DNA from: Crossaster papposus | Taxonomy: Eukaryota; Echinodermata; Asteroidea; Velatida; Solasteridae | Assembly: GCA_037893245.1 (NCBI GenBank) | Contig: JBAIAA010000106.1 | Span: 1,302,001 to 1,366,000 of the forward strand | Length of the DNA: 64,000 bases | Direction: 5' to 3' | Shown here: one piece after another, positions 44,696 through 56,025 of the stretch | How positions within the stretch are numbered: position 1 is the stretch's first letter | Layout: each line of letters opens with the position of its first letter | The notes under the pieces: model-generated | Databases searched by the model: none | The model's input: only the letters and a program-made list of their open reading frames with translations | Told to the model about the DNA's origin: nothing | Made by a program: the position numbers and the translations under genes

Positions 44696-45354
44696 TTGTT
44701 ATACCACGGTAATAGATTACAGCAGGCAAGAATTGTTTGTTATGGGTCCGTTCCCGTTGCGGTGCAAAATTGCCGAAGTAGTCGCACTGAATGTTCCGTG
44801 TTTTTCTTCGTACTGGCGCTGTCTTGCTCGAAAATCAAATTTCTGATCTCCTCTTTTGAACGAGACAGAAATCGCTTCTTTGGAGGTGACTTAATGCTGT
44901 CGTCTGCCGACATTACGGAGAAAATAAGGCAAAATTGGAACAGAAAAAAAGCAGACGAACAGCATAAACGAAAGCCGGTGTAAACAACAATGGCGGTCGT
45001 TAGTCGTTGCCGAAAGTGCTAACTTCACTGTTCCCTGTTTACATCGCACAGGAACATACATCAATTTACGTAGTACCAGCTAATATAACACAGCGTTGCT
45101 AGACTCTCAGTCGCTTCCATGGTATTTATCACAGAAATGGCCGGCCAGGCTATGCGCTAGCGTGTAAAAAAAGATTCCGCGGCCTGGAAAAAGAAAGTTC
45201 ATGTACCCCGTGGGGTACATGAACTCATGTACCACGCGTACTCAGCGTACATCACTCATACATCGGCACACTCGGATACATGCGTTTTTGTGGCATGTCA
45301 CGTGAACGCTTCTCGACCAATAAAAATTCACAATCTATTGCCGTGGTATAACAA
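44696..45354 (-). mobile_element. TIR-bounded module carrying the recombinase-like ORF
   Basis: It begins TTGTTATACCACGGTAATAG and ends with the near-perfect inverse (CTATTGCCGTGGTATAACAA). It contains the ORF at 44740-44913 and, near the right end, CACGTG and CCAAT boxes. A hairpin (44525-44695) directly abuts its left end. Confidence 0.7.
44740..44913 (-). CDS. Short ORF resembling N-terminus of a Crypton-type tyrosine recombinase
   Basis: ATG at 44913 opens 57 codons to TAA. The product contains SPPKKRFLSRSKEEIRNLIF and then STKKNTEHSVRLLRQFC. A short basic PKKRF motif, an acidic helix and an (N/S)TKKNTxxxVxxFxxW/C pattern are typical of the N-terminal core-binding region of animal Crypton-like (DUF3504-type) tyrosine recombinases. 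The catalytic domain (R-H-R-Y) is absent; the frame stops just outside the adjacent hairpin. It lies inside a TIR-bounded module whose promoter-like motif (45299-45321) is about 390 bp upstream on the same strand. The alternative is a chance ORF, but the motif pattern makes that less likely. Confidence 0.5.
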   Translation of the reverse strand: MSADDSIKSPPKKRFLSRSKEEIRNLIFEQDSASTKKNTEHSVRLLRQFCTATGTDP

Positions 45355-45565
45355 TACTGCTTGTACTATAATAAGCTTGCTACCGGTACTTATCGTCTTA
45401 CAAATGTACATGTGTGTACACATGAGCATCTACATGTACATGTATGTACCGTACCATGTACAGGTTGTATGCCTGCCCTTGCCCAGAGCCAATCTCATGA
45501 CATTAACCCTAACCCAGCTGAATCTACGGTAACAGGATCAAACCAGTTGACATTTCCGTTGAAAC

Positions 45566-45807
45566 CAGGGGCCAATTTCATAGAGCTGCTTAAGCACACA
45601 GTTTTGCTTAAGCACAAATTATCTTGCTTGGTAAATCATGTTAGGAGCCAAAATTCCACGTGTATGTTATGCTAAGCTAACAACAGCTACATGTAAATAC
45701 CAATCACAAATAATATACATCACATGGAGTTGTTGCTGGTAAGCTGGTTTTACTAAGCAATAGTGTTTTGTGCTTAAGCTTAAGCAGCTGTATGAAATTG
45801 GCCCCTG
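45566..45807. mobile_element. hAT-like MITE, CAGGGGCCAATTTCATA ends
   Basis: CAGGGGCCAATTTCATAGAG then CTGCTTAAGC at the left end pairs with GCTTAAGCAGCTGTATGAAA, TTGGCCCCTG at the right end. The TIR is about 30 bp and the element 242 bp. The CAGGG ends fit hAT; a clean 8-bp duplication was not seen. Confidence 0.88.
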
Positions 45808-45814
45808 TTGGATT

Positions 45815-46130
45815 TAGCAGGCTATTCATTTGATATATTCTAGAACGTAATGTATTTAGAATCGCATTATGTTGGGTTACCATGGTTTCTTGTACTTGTA
45901 TAATAACACCAAGTTGGAGTATGTTGTATCCAACAGCAAAAATACATAAGACACAGAACCGGTGGTAGATCCTTTTGGATTTAGCAGGCTTGTCATTTTA
46001 GTACCCAACAATTTGGTGAGTTAATTGGACTGTGTTTGATTGAGCAGTAAAGTCATAAGTTCAGTTGGACTCTGTTGGATTTAGCAGGCAAGTCCAGAGG
46101 AACCAACAGTACAGGGGGTTAGGGTTAAGG
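45815..46130 (-). repeat. Word-repeat patch, TGTTGGATTTAGCAGG
   Basis: Repeated GTTGGATTTAGCAGGC and GGACTCTGTTGGATTTAGC, ending GGGGGTTAGGGTTAAGG. It is the reverse complement of the 18180-18400 words. A short related patch is at 57045-57165. Confidence 0.75.
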
Positions 46131-46139
46131 TGGAATATG

Positions 46140-49100
46140 TGTACCATGCACGTACCTTTTACAGCTATCAAAAAATGAACCAACAAAAATATTGTTGAAA
46201 AAGCTTACATACATACATACATGTACAGTACATACATTTGTACAGTAATGATTCTAAACTCCCTCAGCTGTGAAATTATTTCTTCTGGCATGCTGTCATT
46301 TTGAAGAAAATAACAAATGATTGTCTTTTCAAAAGAAATAGTGCGCACAAGTATTCGAACGATGCATGACGTACCGGTAGGTGTGGGTGCTGTTATTGGT
46401 CTGTTCAGTGCGTGATACATGTACATGAGTAGAGCTTTGCAATCGACTGGGTAGGAATGCACCTGAACACAGATTGTGGTAGCAATTAAAATTGTGACTC
46501 TGCAAATTTGGAATTGAAGATGAAATCTTAAGATACGGTATTGTTTCTTTTCGGAATATTTGAATATGCAGCATTCACAGAGCTAAACACTTCACCAGGT
46601 TGTTTGTCAAACACCTTTCTTTATATTTTGAGCACCCTTCTGCTTCAAATGGAATTATCCCTTTAATTCGGGCGATTCACAATGCAATGCGCCACCAAGC
46701 GTTTGACTCAAAAGAGCCACTTTTAAACTTTACGGTCGACTTCTTCCGTATATCATACTGTAGTGAAACATCTATTCTTCATTGTTCACGCGAAGTACAA
46801 CACAAACATAAATGTATCCGGAAGCGTCGTTGATTAAAACATTGTTATTTGCAGAAACAAATTAGAACTTTAATTGTGCGGGTCCAAAAAGACGTAAAAA
46901 CAGATGAGTTAATGCAAAATGAATACCATTTTTTAAACCGATGCCGACTTTTTCCCATGATGCACTGCGGGTATAGCAGGATTTGCGCCTCCAACGGCAG
47001 CTTCTAGGTATTGTGAATCGCTCGAATTAAGTGGGTTTCCTTGCTTTATAAAACAATATACCGGTACAGTACATGTATTTTGTATACATGTACATGTAGA
47101 TGTACCGGTAAGTACTAATTATAAACACGTTCACTTGTTTCCACTTTAGTCTCTACATCATGTACCGGTACCGTGTATCAGTTATTTTATGCAATTCTTG
47201 ACAAATGCACCTTTGTCACATAAATTTGCATACTAAAAATACTTTCAATTTTCGTTTTGCCATTTTACAGAATATTTGAGTGCCTTTTTGGTTTGTTTAC
47301 TACATGTAATGGGAATAGTGTGCACAAGCATGACAGAGTACACATGTACATGTACTGTACATGTACATGTATGTACTTATTTGTACATGTATGTGTACAT
47401 AACGTAAAATGTATTACTGCATTGTTGTCAGTACAGTGTACGTATAGCAAACGTTCAATTACACAAAATGATTTCAGTGACAAATTTGTTGAGTACAGGT
47501 ACACAATTTGCACAGAATGTATCCAGTGTCTTCCTGAAATGACATCCCATCCACAGCACCCTCAGTTATCCAAAAAATCATGGAAATTTGGTACATGTAA
47601 TACATGTACCGGTACATGTAGAATCCACGCCGCGCGCTGCAGTGAGCAGCACTTGCAAAAATACAGCCCGAACATCGACCTCACGCGGCCACTATTTATG
47701 AAAATCAACTGAAGACGACTGAGCGCTGACTTGGTCGAAAATTGTATTATTCGACACAGAAAATAATACATTTTTCGCACTGGAATTTTTTGATAAAACT
47801 TACTGAGACGATGGGTACTTTTCCCATTTTAAGTCCAGTGCGGACACCCTACATGTAGAACGTTTTCCTCTCAGTTACTTTTCCTGAGTCCAGTGGTTAC
47901 TTTTACGGGCCAACTGCTGACCAGGAACATTTCCCAGTAACTTTTCCCGAGTCGATACATGTACATGTAAGTCCAGTGCGAACAGCGCGAGTCTGTAAAA
48001 GCGGCTCAGGAAAACGTACATCCGGCCCCTAGTGCGAGGTCATGCTACACAAGAAACCGCGCATGCAATCTTTGCATTGTTTACGTGCGCGCACGCTGAT
48101 GCATGCACATCGCATCGTGATCACATTCGCATGTGGTTCTGCAAAAAGATTACGGAGTGTTGTTGTTCCTTTGGTCAAAATTATGGCAGATACTATTATT
48201 GATACAGTCAGAAGTTTGATTGGTGCTACCAGTGCATCATTTCCAGATAAAAATAAAGAACGCCAACGTGTCTTACAATGAAAGAAAGCACGACAACGGA
48301 CAACACAAAGCGCCCCTGCTCATGAGTCATTATACTGACAGCGAGTCGAGTCGAGTCATTTACCCATCGGGACTCGAGTCGAGTCGAGCAGACTCATCGA
48401 CTTGAGTCATTACAACTCTGATTGTAAGTAGGCCTAATCATACAAAATATACCCCCCAAAAAAATATAACAAGTGTTTTGACATAACAAAAAGGTTAAGG
48501 GAAACATGTTTCTAAAAACAATTGGAGTTTGTGTAACCAAGTTATTGCAATTTTGCCTGCGGGTGAATCAATGTTATTAAAGTACCAGTACAACAAGAAG
48601 TAGCAGATCAGTTGCGATCTAACAACATTTCACAGCTCATCCTCGCAGGGGGAGATTGTTATCTCTGGTGCAACTTTTGCTAATCCACCATTTGTTTGAA
48701 GTGCAAGTTACACCACCAGGGTGGCGTAACTTACGGCGCCGCGGGGAGTTTAGAGCATTCCAATGGAAGAATAACTTAGTATTTTTGGATTAACTACTAA
48801 CTTACTTTGTACGTCTTGTCTGAGCGTTCATGTACCCTTACTGACACACCCCGGTACCGCACCGGTAATATTGCTGTTTTCTGGGTACTTTTACTTGTAT
48901 GTTTTTGTACCGGTAACACTAATATTGCTCTCATCTGGGTACTTTTTACGAAAGCATACAATACGCCAAATAATTTGTTATCGCTGAAAGCCTGATATAA
49001 ATAATAATTTATATTTTTATACCTCTTGTCTTGGATACAGTCAATCACGTGTCCATTGTACCGTACATGTACCGTATAACAACTCGTGTATCCCACCTCC

Positions 49101-49430
49101 CCGGGGGATTCCCTTAATTTTTTATTTTTTTGTTCTCTGCCCAGCTGGGCTAGTTAATTAGAGTTTTCACATACATACATGTATGCCATATCTGTGTATT
49201 CCACTTACAGTAGGTTACGCAATGCCAACTGCATTGTCCAACCTTCCGATAACGAAAGCGCGCGTGCGGGAAAATTGCTCTATCGCGTCACGGCACGGCA
49301 CTACAGCCCACTGCTTGTCGTAATCGCTGATCTTGCGGGAAGATTTAATTCGCATCCGCCACAAAAGTTATCAAAACGGAACCTCACCGGTGACAACAAA
49401 ACTGCCCGAGTTATTGTAAAAGCATGATAA
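46140..49430 (+). repeat. TACATG/ACCGGTAC-rich region, part 2; no gene recognised
   Basis: Clusters lie at 46205-46250, 47065-47120, 47335-47405, 47590-47625 and 49065-49080. A 32-codon ORF starting MADTIIDTVRSLIG at 48183 has a good start context but no recognised homology. The rest is unremarkable intron-like sequence. Confidence 0.6.
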
Positions 49431-50492
49431 AAGAGGCCTCCTCACACATAGACGAAAACCCCCCGACGTCAACTTGCATGTACTGGCGAAGAGGACTTTC
49501 GAGTAAAATTCGTTCCCATTAGTACCGTATACGTTGTACATCGTTGGTGTGTTCGTATTGATGCGTTTGTGAGCTTTTGTGTCCGTTGCGATTAGTCTTG
49601 TTCGTCTGAAAATTTTGAGCATGTTGAAAAATTTGTAGCGAATAAAAGTTTCGTCTATCATTCGTTAAAATTCATTTCAATACGTCAACCAATCGGAAAG
49701 TCTTTGCATAGCGTTCGTCAACTGGCCTGAGAGGTCGCAAGTTATCAGGTCTTGATCAGCTAATTTGCATATCAAGCGATCGAGGACGATCCCATGACAA
49801 ATCTTTGCGATAGTTTGCGAACTTGTACGAAATGTAGCGAATAATCACATATTGTAGCTAATTGAATCCGAAATTTCATGACGAATGAAAGCGAATTGTA
49901 ACGATTGGTTGACGTTCTAAAACGAACGACATACGCTTGCATACGAGTCATTACGAAGGGTAACTACGACATACGAATCTACGGCAGCAACAGCAGCCTT
50001 TCTCGCTCTCGCTCTAGATGTTTTTCCTCTTCCCCTTGGCATACTTTTGCACTTACAAAACTTCAAAAAAGTTGAAAATCAAACGGCAATACGACGTGGT
50101 GTCGAGTCGGAGAAAGTTAGAAGGCAAATGACCCCACCTGTTTTTCGCCAGTCTTGTATAGCGACCGGTAACGGCCGGATGCGGAAATACACTTTCGGGA
50201 AGCTTCAGACGGCTTCGGAAGCATGCGCAAAGTTGCGCTTCGGTTTGCATGTTTGCGTTCCTAATCGCTAACGGAAAGAACAAAGATTGTTTGCGCGACC
50301 CAACGCATTCTAGCGAATAACAGTAACCGTTCGTCACACTTGGTAAATCATTCGCAACAAATAGTTCTCCTACGTTTACCTTTCGTTATACATGTACCGG
50401 TATTTCAAATTATGTAACACATTTTTAAACAGTTTTCGGTCAAAATTCGCCAGAATTGACAAATATACCCCATGTGTGAGGAGGCCTTTAGG
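49431..50492. mobile_element. Non-autonomous element, GAGGCCTCCTCACACAT ends
   Basis: AGGCCTCCTCACACAT at the left end pairs with ATGTGTGAGGAGGCCT at the right end; the length is about 1.06 kb. The interior is full of short words with TTCG, CGAAT or TTGCG (GTTCGTCTG, TTTGCGAACTTG, ATTGTAGCGA). Terminal AGGC...CACAC and subterminal words resemble the Harbinger at 26075. No ORF was recognised. Confidence 0.7.
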
Positions 50493-51469
50493 TTGAAAAC
50501 TTTTTGGGAAAAAACGAAGAATGTTGGCCTAAATCTTTTACACGATGGACGTCGAGCGGTAGAACATTTTCGTTACTACAGTACGTGTACCTCAAAATAA
50601 ATATATTAAAACAGAAAAGGGTGACCAAAATCTGATATACATGTAACCTGCAGGATATGACTTTCTTCATCGATGTTTGTTTGCCGAGCATTTTTACGTC
50701 TTACGATGTCAAATTCGACCAGTTCGTGTAACGGAAAAATACATTAGCTTTGTCCATTGAAGCGTGCGGCGGGAACCATTCCAACAATGCTGCCTGCATT
50801 ATGCATGCTTTGCATGGGGCAAGCACATGGCTTTCTGGCACCATCACCGTACCGCACCGTACCAGCGAACCGGAAAGGCGTCCGTTGATTTTGTGTCATG
50901 GAAAAACACACTGTACTACAGTACTAAGGTACTGTTTTTTATGTACACATGTACGTTTGCAGTATACCTGCGCAGTATGTGTGCTGCGCCAGCCATGCAC
51001 ACCAATGCATGTGCTACATGTAGCTGTAGTCGGCCATGAACATTGCGAATAAACACTGTATTTACAGGAATGACACGATCGTGCGCGTGTACTGTTGTGT
51101 AAACTTGTACTGTACATTTTTGTACATTGTACATGTACATACCGGTATGTACATTACTGTACTAGTAAACAGTTGATCTGGGAAATCACATACTATTATG
51201 TACATGTAATGTATTCAATATTTTAACTCGCCCGCCAGACAACCGAGGGAAGTGTCTTGACTCGTCCGTGGCTGTTTTCACTCGCATTTGGCAAGCGGGC
51301 TACCGCTAAGGGGAAACCCTGCCTCCCATGATGTGATATCACATCATTGTGAGGGTGTGATATCACACGGCTGCTGTACATGTTCTGTGAGCATATCATT
51401 GGTACCCGCGCAATTATCACCTACACACTATTGACGATAGTAAACTGTAGGGGAGCAGCGAAAGAGCAG

Positions 51470-51765
51470 ACGATCAGCTGTTTTGAGCATGCGTGAAGTC
51501 AATTTTGTTTGCGTTGTAAAATTAATGTATAATGTTACTTGAACGTTTTGTATCTTCAGTTCTCATAATATCTGCTTCAAGACAAAGGAATAACAAAACA
51601 ATTGTTGACTGCTGTGATTTGGAATATGATTTTTTTAACACCCTCAAGGATCCATAGCATGCGTCGCTCGGGTGTTCAAAACGTCCTATCCCACATCGCA
51701 GCAGTCAACAATTGTATAATAAACTCTTGTACATAACATAATACAAATTCAAGGTCAACTTCGGT
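51470..51765. repeat. Foldback repeat copy 1 (TTGACTGCTG hairpin)
   Basis: The hairpin at 51598-51715 starts ACAATTGTTGACTGCTG, with inner arms ending in the tip region GATCCATAGCATGCGTCGCT. Flanks of about 130 bp on the left and 50 bp on the right match the copy at 54335-54625. Confidence 0.85.
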
Positions 51766-52379
51766 ACATGTATTTGTATGTATAATTATTAAATATGAAT
51801 AGCATAATTTAGTGAATTTGTCTGCTGATTTTGTCCATCTTGCAGTACTGCTGTTGTCATACATGTACATGTAGGTAAGCCATGTACATACACCCTAATG
51901 TACATTGTACCGGTACATGTAAATCCATCAAAATCCATTCCCTGTTTTGGAGGAGTTCACTAGATCATCGGATACTTCTACATTGGACAAACTGGTGGAA
52001 TCTAATGAATTCAAGATTTTAAGACTAGTACATATTGCAAATATATGTATTGCAAATATCAATAAATCTACAAATTAAAAAAATACCCATTATTCATTAC
52101 ATGTACATATTATCAGTTTTCCCCCCTGTGCCCATTTCCGTCTCAATCCGTTAGATCGCCTCACATTTGTTGACTGAATAATTTGTAACACCCTCCAAAG
52201 TTCTTTAGATTTTCACAGAAGAAAAGAAAGAAATACTTGTATCCCTAATAATGTACCATTACATAAATCATGTACGTGCTGATTGTGCTCCATTAATTTC
52301 TTTCTACCATGTATTTAAATGTGTTTTCCTATACATTTAGATTTCCCTGCATACAATGTACTAGTATTTTTTAGTTTGT

Positions 52380-52680
52380 GCTTGTAATGAAACCCGTCCT
52401 GTCTAAAATGGCTTCCCTTGTGCACAAGGCTGCAAGCCCTCGCCATCCTGTCCCAAGCAAAAATATAAATGCCATCCTCGGGGCTCATCCCGAGAGAAGT
52501 GATTCCTAAGAATTTCTAATTAATCTTCCAAGGGCACCCATTTTGGGCATCGGCAGGCCGAGCGCAGATCAATTGATGCATGCTGTGTAAATTATTATGT
52601 GCTAGGAGCACGGCGCAATGAGTTTGATGATGAATGATGTTGCGTCTGTCTAGATAAGAAATCTCAGCTATCTGTCCCCA
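52380..52680. promoter_or_regulatory. Repeat-poor candidate regulatory block in PPP2R5 intron 1
   Basis: 300 bp free of TACATG repeats, MITEs and low-complexity words, within 25 kb that is full of them. It contains TAATTA, ATCAATTGATGCATGC, TAAATTATTATG and AGATAAGAA (homeodomain- and GATA-like words). Suggestive only. Confidence 0.35.
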
Positions 52681-52815
52681 TCTTTTATCCCCATCTCATA
52701 TTATATCCTCATTTCATATCATATTACCATTTTTATATCATATCCCCATTTTAAATCATATCCCCACTTTTATATCATATCCCCACTTTTATATCATATC
52801 CCCATCTCATCTCAA
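52680..52815 (+). repeat. Minisatellite TATCATATCCCCATTTT
   Basis: Six to seven units of about 18-20 bp. Confidence 0.88.
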
Positions 52816-53113
52816 ACTGCAATTTATCACATTTGTGGAAAGAAACGGTACATGTATGATGTACCGGTACATGGACATACTGTACCGGTAGTTAAAATGT
52901 AAAGGTACATGTATGGTACCGGTACATGTACAAAGTACACACTTTGCAAACTTTGGTATTTTCACCGTGAGTGAATAACAGTCTCAAGCATCATCTGGTG
53001 TGATGTGCTGTGGTTTTCAAGAAAAGTTGTATTTTGTATTACTTTCCAATGATTGCTGGCCAACAATCGTTGCAAAACCTGACTTTTTAAATGCTGTTCC
53101 CAAATTAAATTTA

Positions 53114-53770
53114 GTTAAAGGTAAGATACACCAGTGGCTAATTGCTTGAATTATCATGAATGTGTAGATTTTGGGGTGGTACGGTAATGTCCGTCGATGT
53201 CATTTTTTTAATAATAATCGATATATCGGAAATTCAATATCGATTATACTTGATATATCGATTATTTCCTGTTTCCTGATGAAGCCTAAAAACAGCGCTC
53301 AATATACTGAATACCGACAGTTTAATAGGGTTGCATTCATACTGGTTTTTGGTCGGTCCGAACAATATCAAATTGCGCCAGCCCGCGTGTTTATGGTTTT
53401 ACAACGAAGATCAGAAATGATTACGGTTGCCACTTCCGCTTGCTAGGCGAATAGCAGGGGTGCAGAGAACACTTCCCGCAATTCTCGACTCGTGATTGGC
53501 CACCCCAAAATTACATCAGATCAATGGAGGGTTACGCCCCAAACAACCGGCGTCGAGCAGTTATTCTTATGTTATTTTTGTTTTTTCGCAAAATTTGCCG
53601 TCTGGCGATTTTTTGTTAAATATAAAATTATATTTTTCGGAATAATTACAGAATTTCTAGCGCAATAATTTTGTTGAATTCCTAGAATCATTATTTACTT
53701 TCAAATTAGTAAGAATTTTTTAAAATAATTTGGTAGTAAATATTTTTTGATATCTGCAAATGGTGTAAAC
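53114..53770 (+). mobile_element. GCGATCGC-core MITE, copy G, with internal replacement
   Basis: The left TIR TTAAAGGTAAGATACACC and the right half from ACCGGCGTCGAGCAGTTATT are recognisable. About 360 bp between about 53185 and 53545 are foreign to the family. Confidence 0.78.
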
Positions 53771-54334
53771 TATGTACAGGTAACTCATCCATTTTTAAAA
53801 ATTACAGCAAAAGCAAAGGGTGTACAGTACGGGTACTATACTGAATGAGAATTCGTAATGTCAATCAATCAAAAATTCTTGGTAATTTATATGACATGCT
53901 TAAGTTGTGCCTTTTATAAAGAAATATGTCTTAAATTAATATTACAAAGTACATGTACCAAGGTAACAAGACAGGAATAATGTCACACTTGGGAGTTCGC
54001 TTGGTTAGGACCTGACTTGTGTAGAACGACCCATAAATTAAATTTGTGTACAGCTCATGGTGCGTGAACCTGTTCCATGCCATGTACATGTACTGTAGTA
54101 ACATACTGGTTAAGGTTTTGTAAAGATTTCAGACTACATGTCTACGAGGCGGGCTCCAGAGATAATTTTGGGTGCTACCAGAAAAGAATACCGCACGGCA
54201 GCGAGCTGAATACTCACCTGAATGACGTCACATATGACAGCGTAAATGTATTATTTCCGGACGCGCGGCGGAATCGGTCAAGGATGTGCTCCAGTTTGCT
54301 CATGAATATTTATGAGGTTTTATAAACTTTAATA

Positions 54335-54625
54335 CTGTATCTGTTTGTTTGCGTTGTTAAATAAATTTATGTATAATGTTACTTGAACGTTTTGTATCTT
54401 CAGTTCTCATAATATCTGCTGAACTTCAAGACAAAGGAATAACAAAACAATTGTTGACTGCTGGGATGTGGGATATGATTTTTTTTAACACCCTCGGGGA
54501 TGCATAGCATGCGTCGCTCGGGTGTTCAAAACGTCCTATCCCACATCGCAGCAGTCAACAATTGTGTAATGAACTATTGTACATCATAATACAAATTCAA
54601 GGTCAACTATTCCCTTCCGTACAAT
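54335..54625. repeat. Foldback repeat copy 2 (TTGACTGCTG hairpin)
   Basis: The hairpin is 54447-54565. It is nearly identical to the 51470-51765 copy, including the flank ATGTTACTTGAACGTTTTGT. The main differences are a short GAACT duplication in the flank and a few substitutions. Confidence 0.85.
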
Positions 54626-54999
54626 GTATATTAAGTCTTAGTCAACTTTATGTTGTCTGATTACGTTGTCTGGTAAGAAACTACATGTATCACTGACTGA
54701 ACTCACTGCTGAATTAATTTACGATCCCACGGACCCAAAACTGGAACGAGGTTTGAAACCTGATATCTGCAGGAGAGATACATGTGTTTGCTTGAGTCCA
54801 TTGTATAAACTCTGCGGTCAGAGAGCTGTCCGGGAACATATATGCGGTCGGCGAATTTTGCTACATTTTGTGTCGGCTCACTCAAAAGATTTAGTTCGTT
54901 GAAAAAGACGTGCCATTGTACATGTAGGCGTGCAATTATGGGGAGCGGCAAGTCAATTCATTTTGTGTCGTTGCATCTTAGGACCATGTAAACTTAATC

Positions 55000-55900
55000 G
55001 GTACATGTCAACAATCATCGCTCGCTAACAATCACTACTCGCGAGTATTTATTGCTACTCGGGCTGGCACGAGTACTCGAATAGTTGAAAAACCGCGAGT
55101 AGTTTAACAAGTAGTAAAAACTGGTCATGAGTAGTGACATAATCGAGTTACTCGCCCAGCGCTAATAGGCATTATTTTAGATTTTGAGGTAATAAATTCA
55201 TTTTTGGAACTTACGAAAAGAAATGAACTGAATGTTAATAAGGAAATAAATGTGTGTTCGAGAGGTTTTAATCACTCTGTTTAATACCGCTTGGTATTTA
55301 CATCACTGCTTTGGCAACCTCGTTCCCAGAGCTGTACGCTATTTTAACATGAACTTTTCAGGCTCGGTCAAGAGGTTTGCATTTATTGCTTTTTTTCAAT
55401 GGTTTTAAATTACAATTTATTTAAAAATGGTTTAAAGTATAATTATTTTCTCATCCCAGATTTCCTGATCTCCGAAACCCACCTTTTTGGGGGGGAAAAC
55501 AATTTATCTTCTTTCACAAAAGTAAATAACTCTTAGAAATTATGACGTCACAACAAAAATAGCGCCGAGAAAGCAGACGATATTTTTACATCAACTTTTC
55601 TGGCTTTGCCAAGAAGATTATATTTATTAATTCATCTTGTATGGATTTAAATTTAAACTCATTTAAAAAAGGGTTTAAACATAATTATTCTCTTTACTCC
55701 AAATTTTCCTGAGCTTCATGCATGTAACCCACCCACTTTCGGGGCAACAATTTGGCTTCTTTGATTAAAATAAATATTTATCGAAAATGTGACGTCACTC
55801 CAAATACGGAATGACGCGCAACCAGTCGCGCAACGCCGAGATAGGAATAATGTTGTCCATGTGCGGAGGCCACTTTTGTTGCCAACTGGGTTTAAACACT
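55000..55900. other. No gene recognised; two related AT-rich segments
   Basis: CATTTATTGCTTTTTTTCAA / TGGTTTTAAATTACAATTTA (55378-55440) and TATTTATTAATTCATCTTGT / ATGGATTTAAATTTAAACTC (55620-55680) look like two diverged tandem copies of about 240 bp. Each ends in GTGACGTCAC or GACGTCAC. Confidence 0.45.
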
Positions 55901-56025
55901 TCCAGCCATGTCTTTATCGTCCGTTTAATACCGGCCACGTGACGGGCTCTCGACCAATAGGAATGCCTAAACTGTCCCAGGTATTTATGAATTACAAATC
56001 AATACTAGTCTTCTCTGATTATTAA
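55900..56025 (-). repeat. Isolated module fragment with CCAAT/E-box motif
   Basis: The reverse strand reads TTGTAATTCATAAATACCTG, GGACAGTTTAGGCATTCC, then ATTGGTCGAGA, six bases, CACGTG (55937-55959). It is related to the 32150 and 33938 blocks. Confidence 0.65.

Noticed and set aside
47257-47712. 151-codon frame rich in Cys, Tyr and Met
   Set aside because: Much of it is TACATG/ATGTAC repeats in translation; the remainder matches nothing I recognise.
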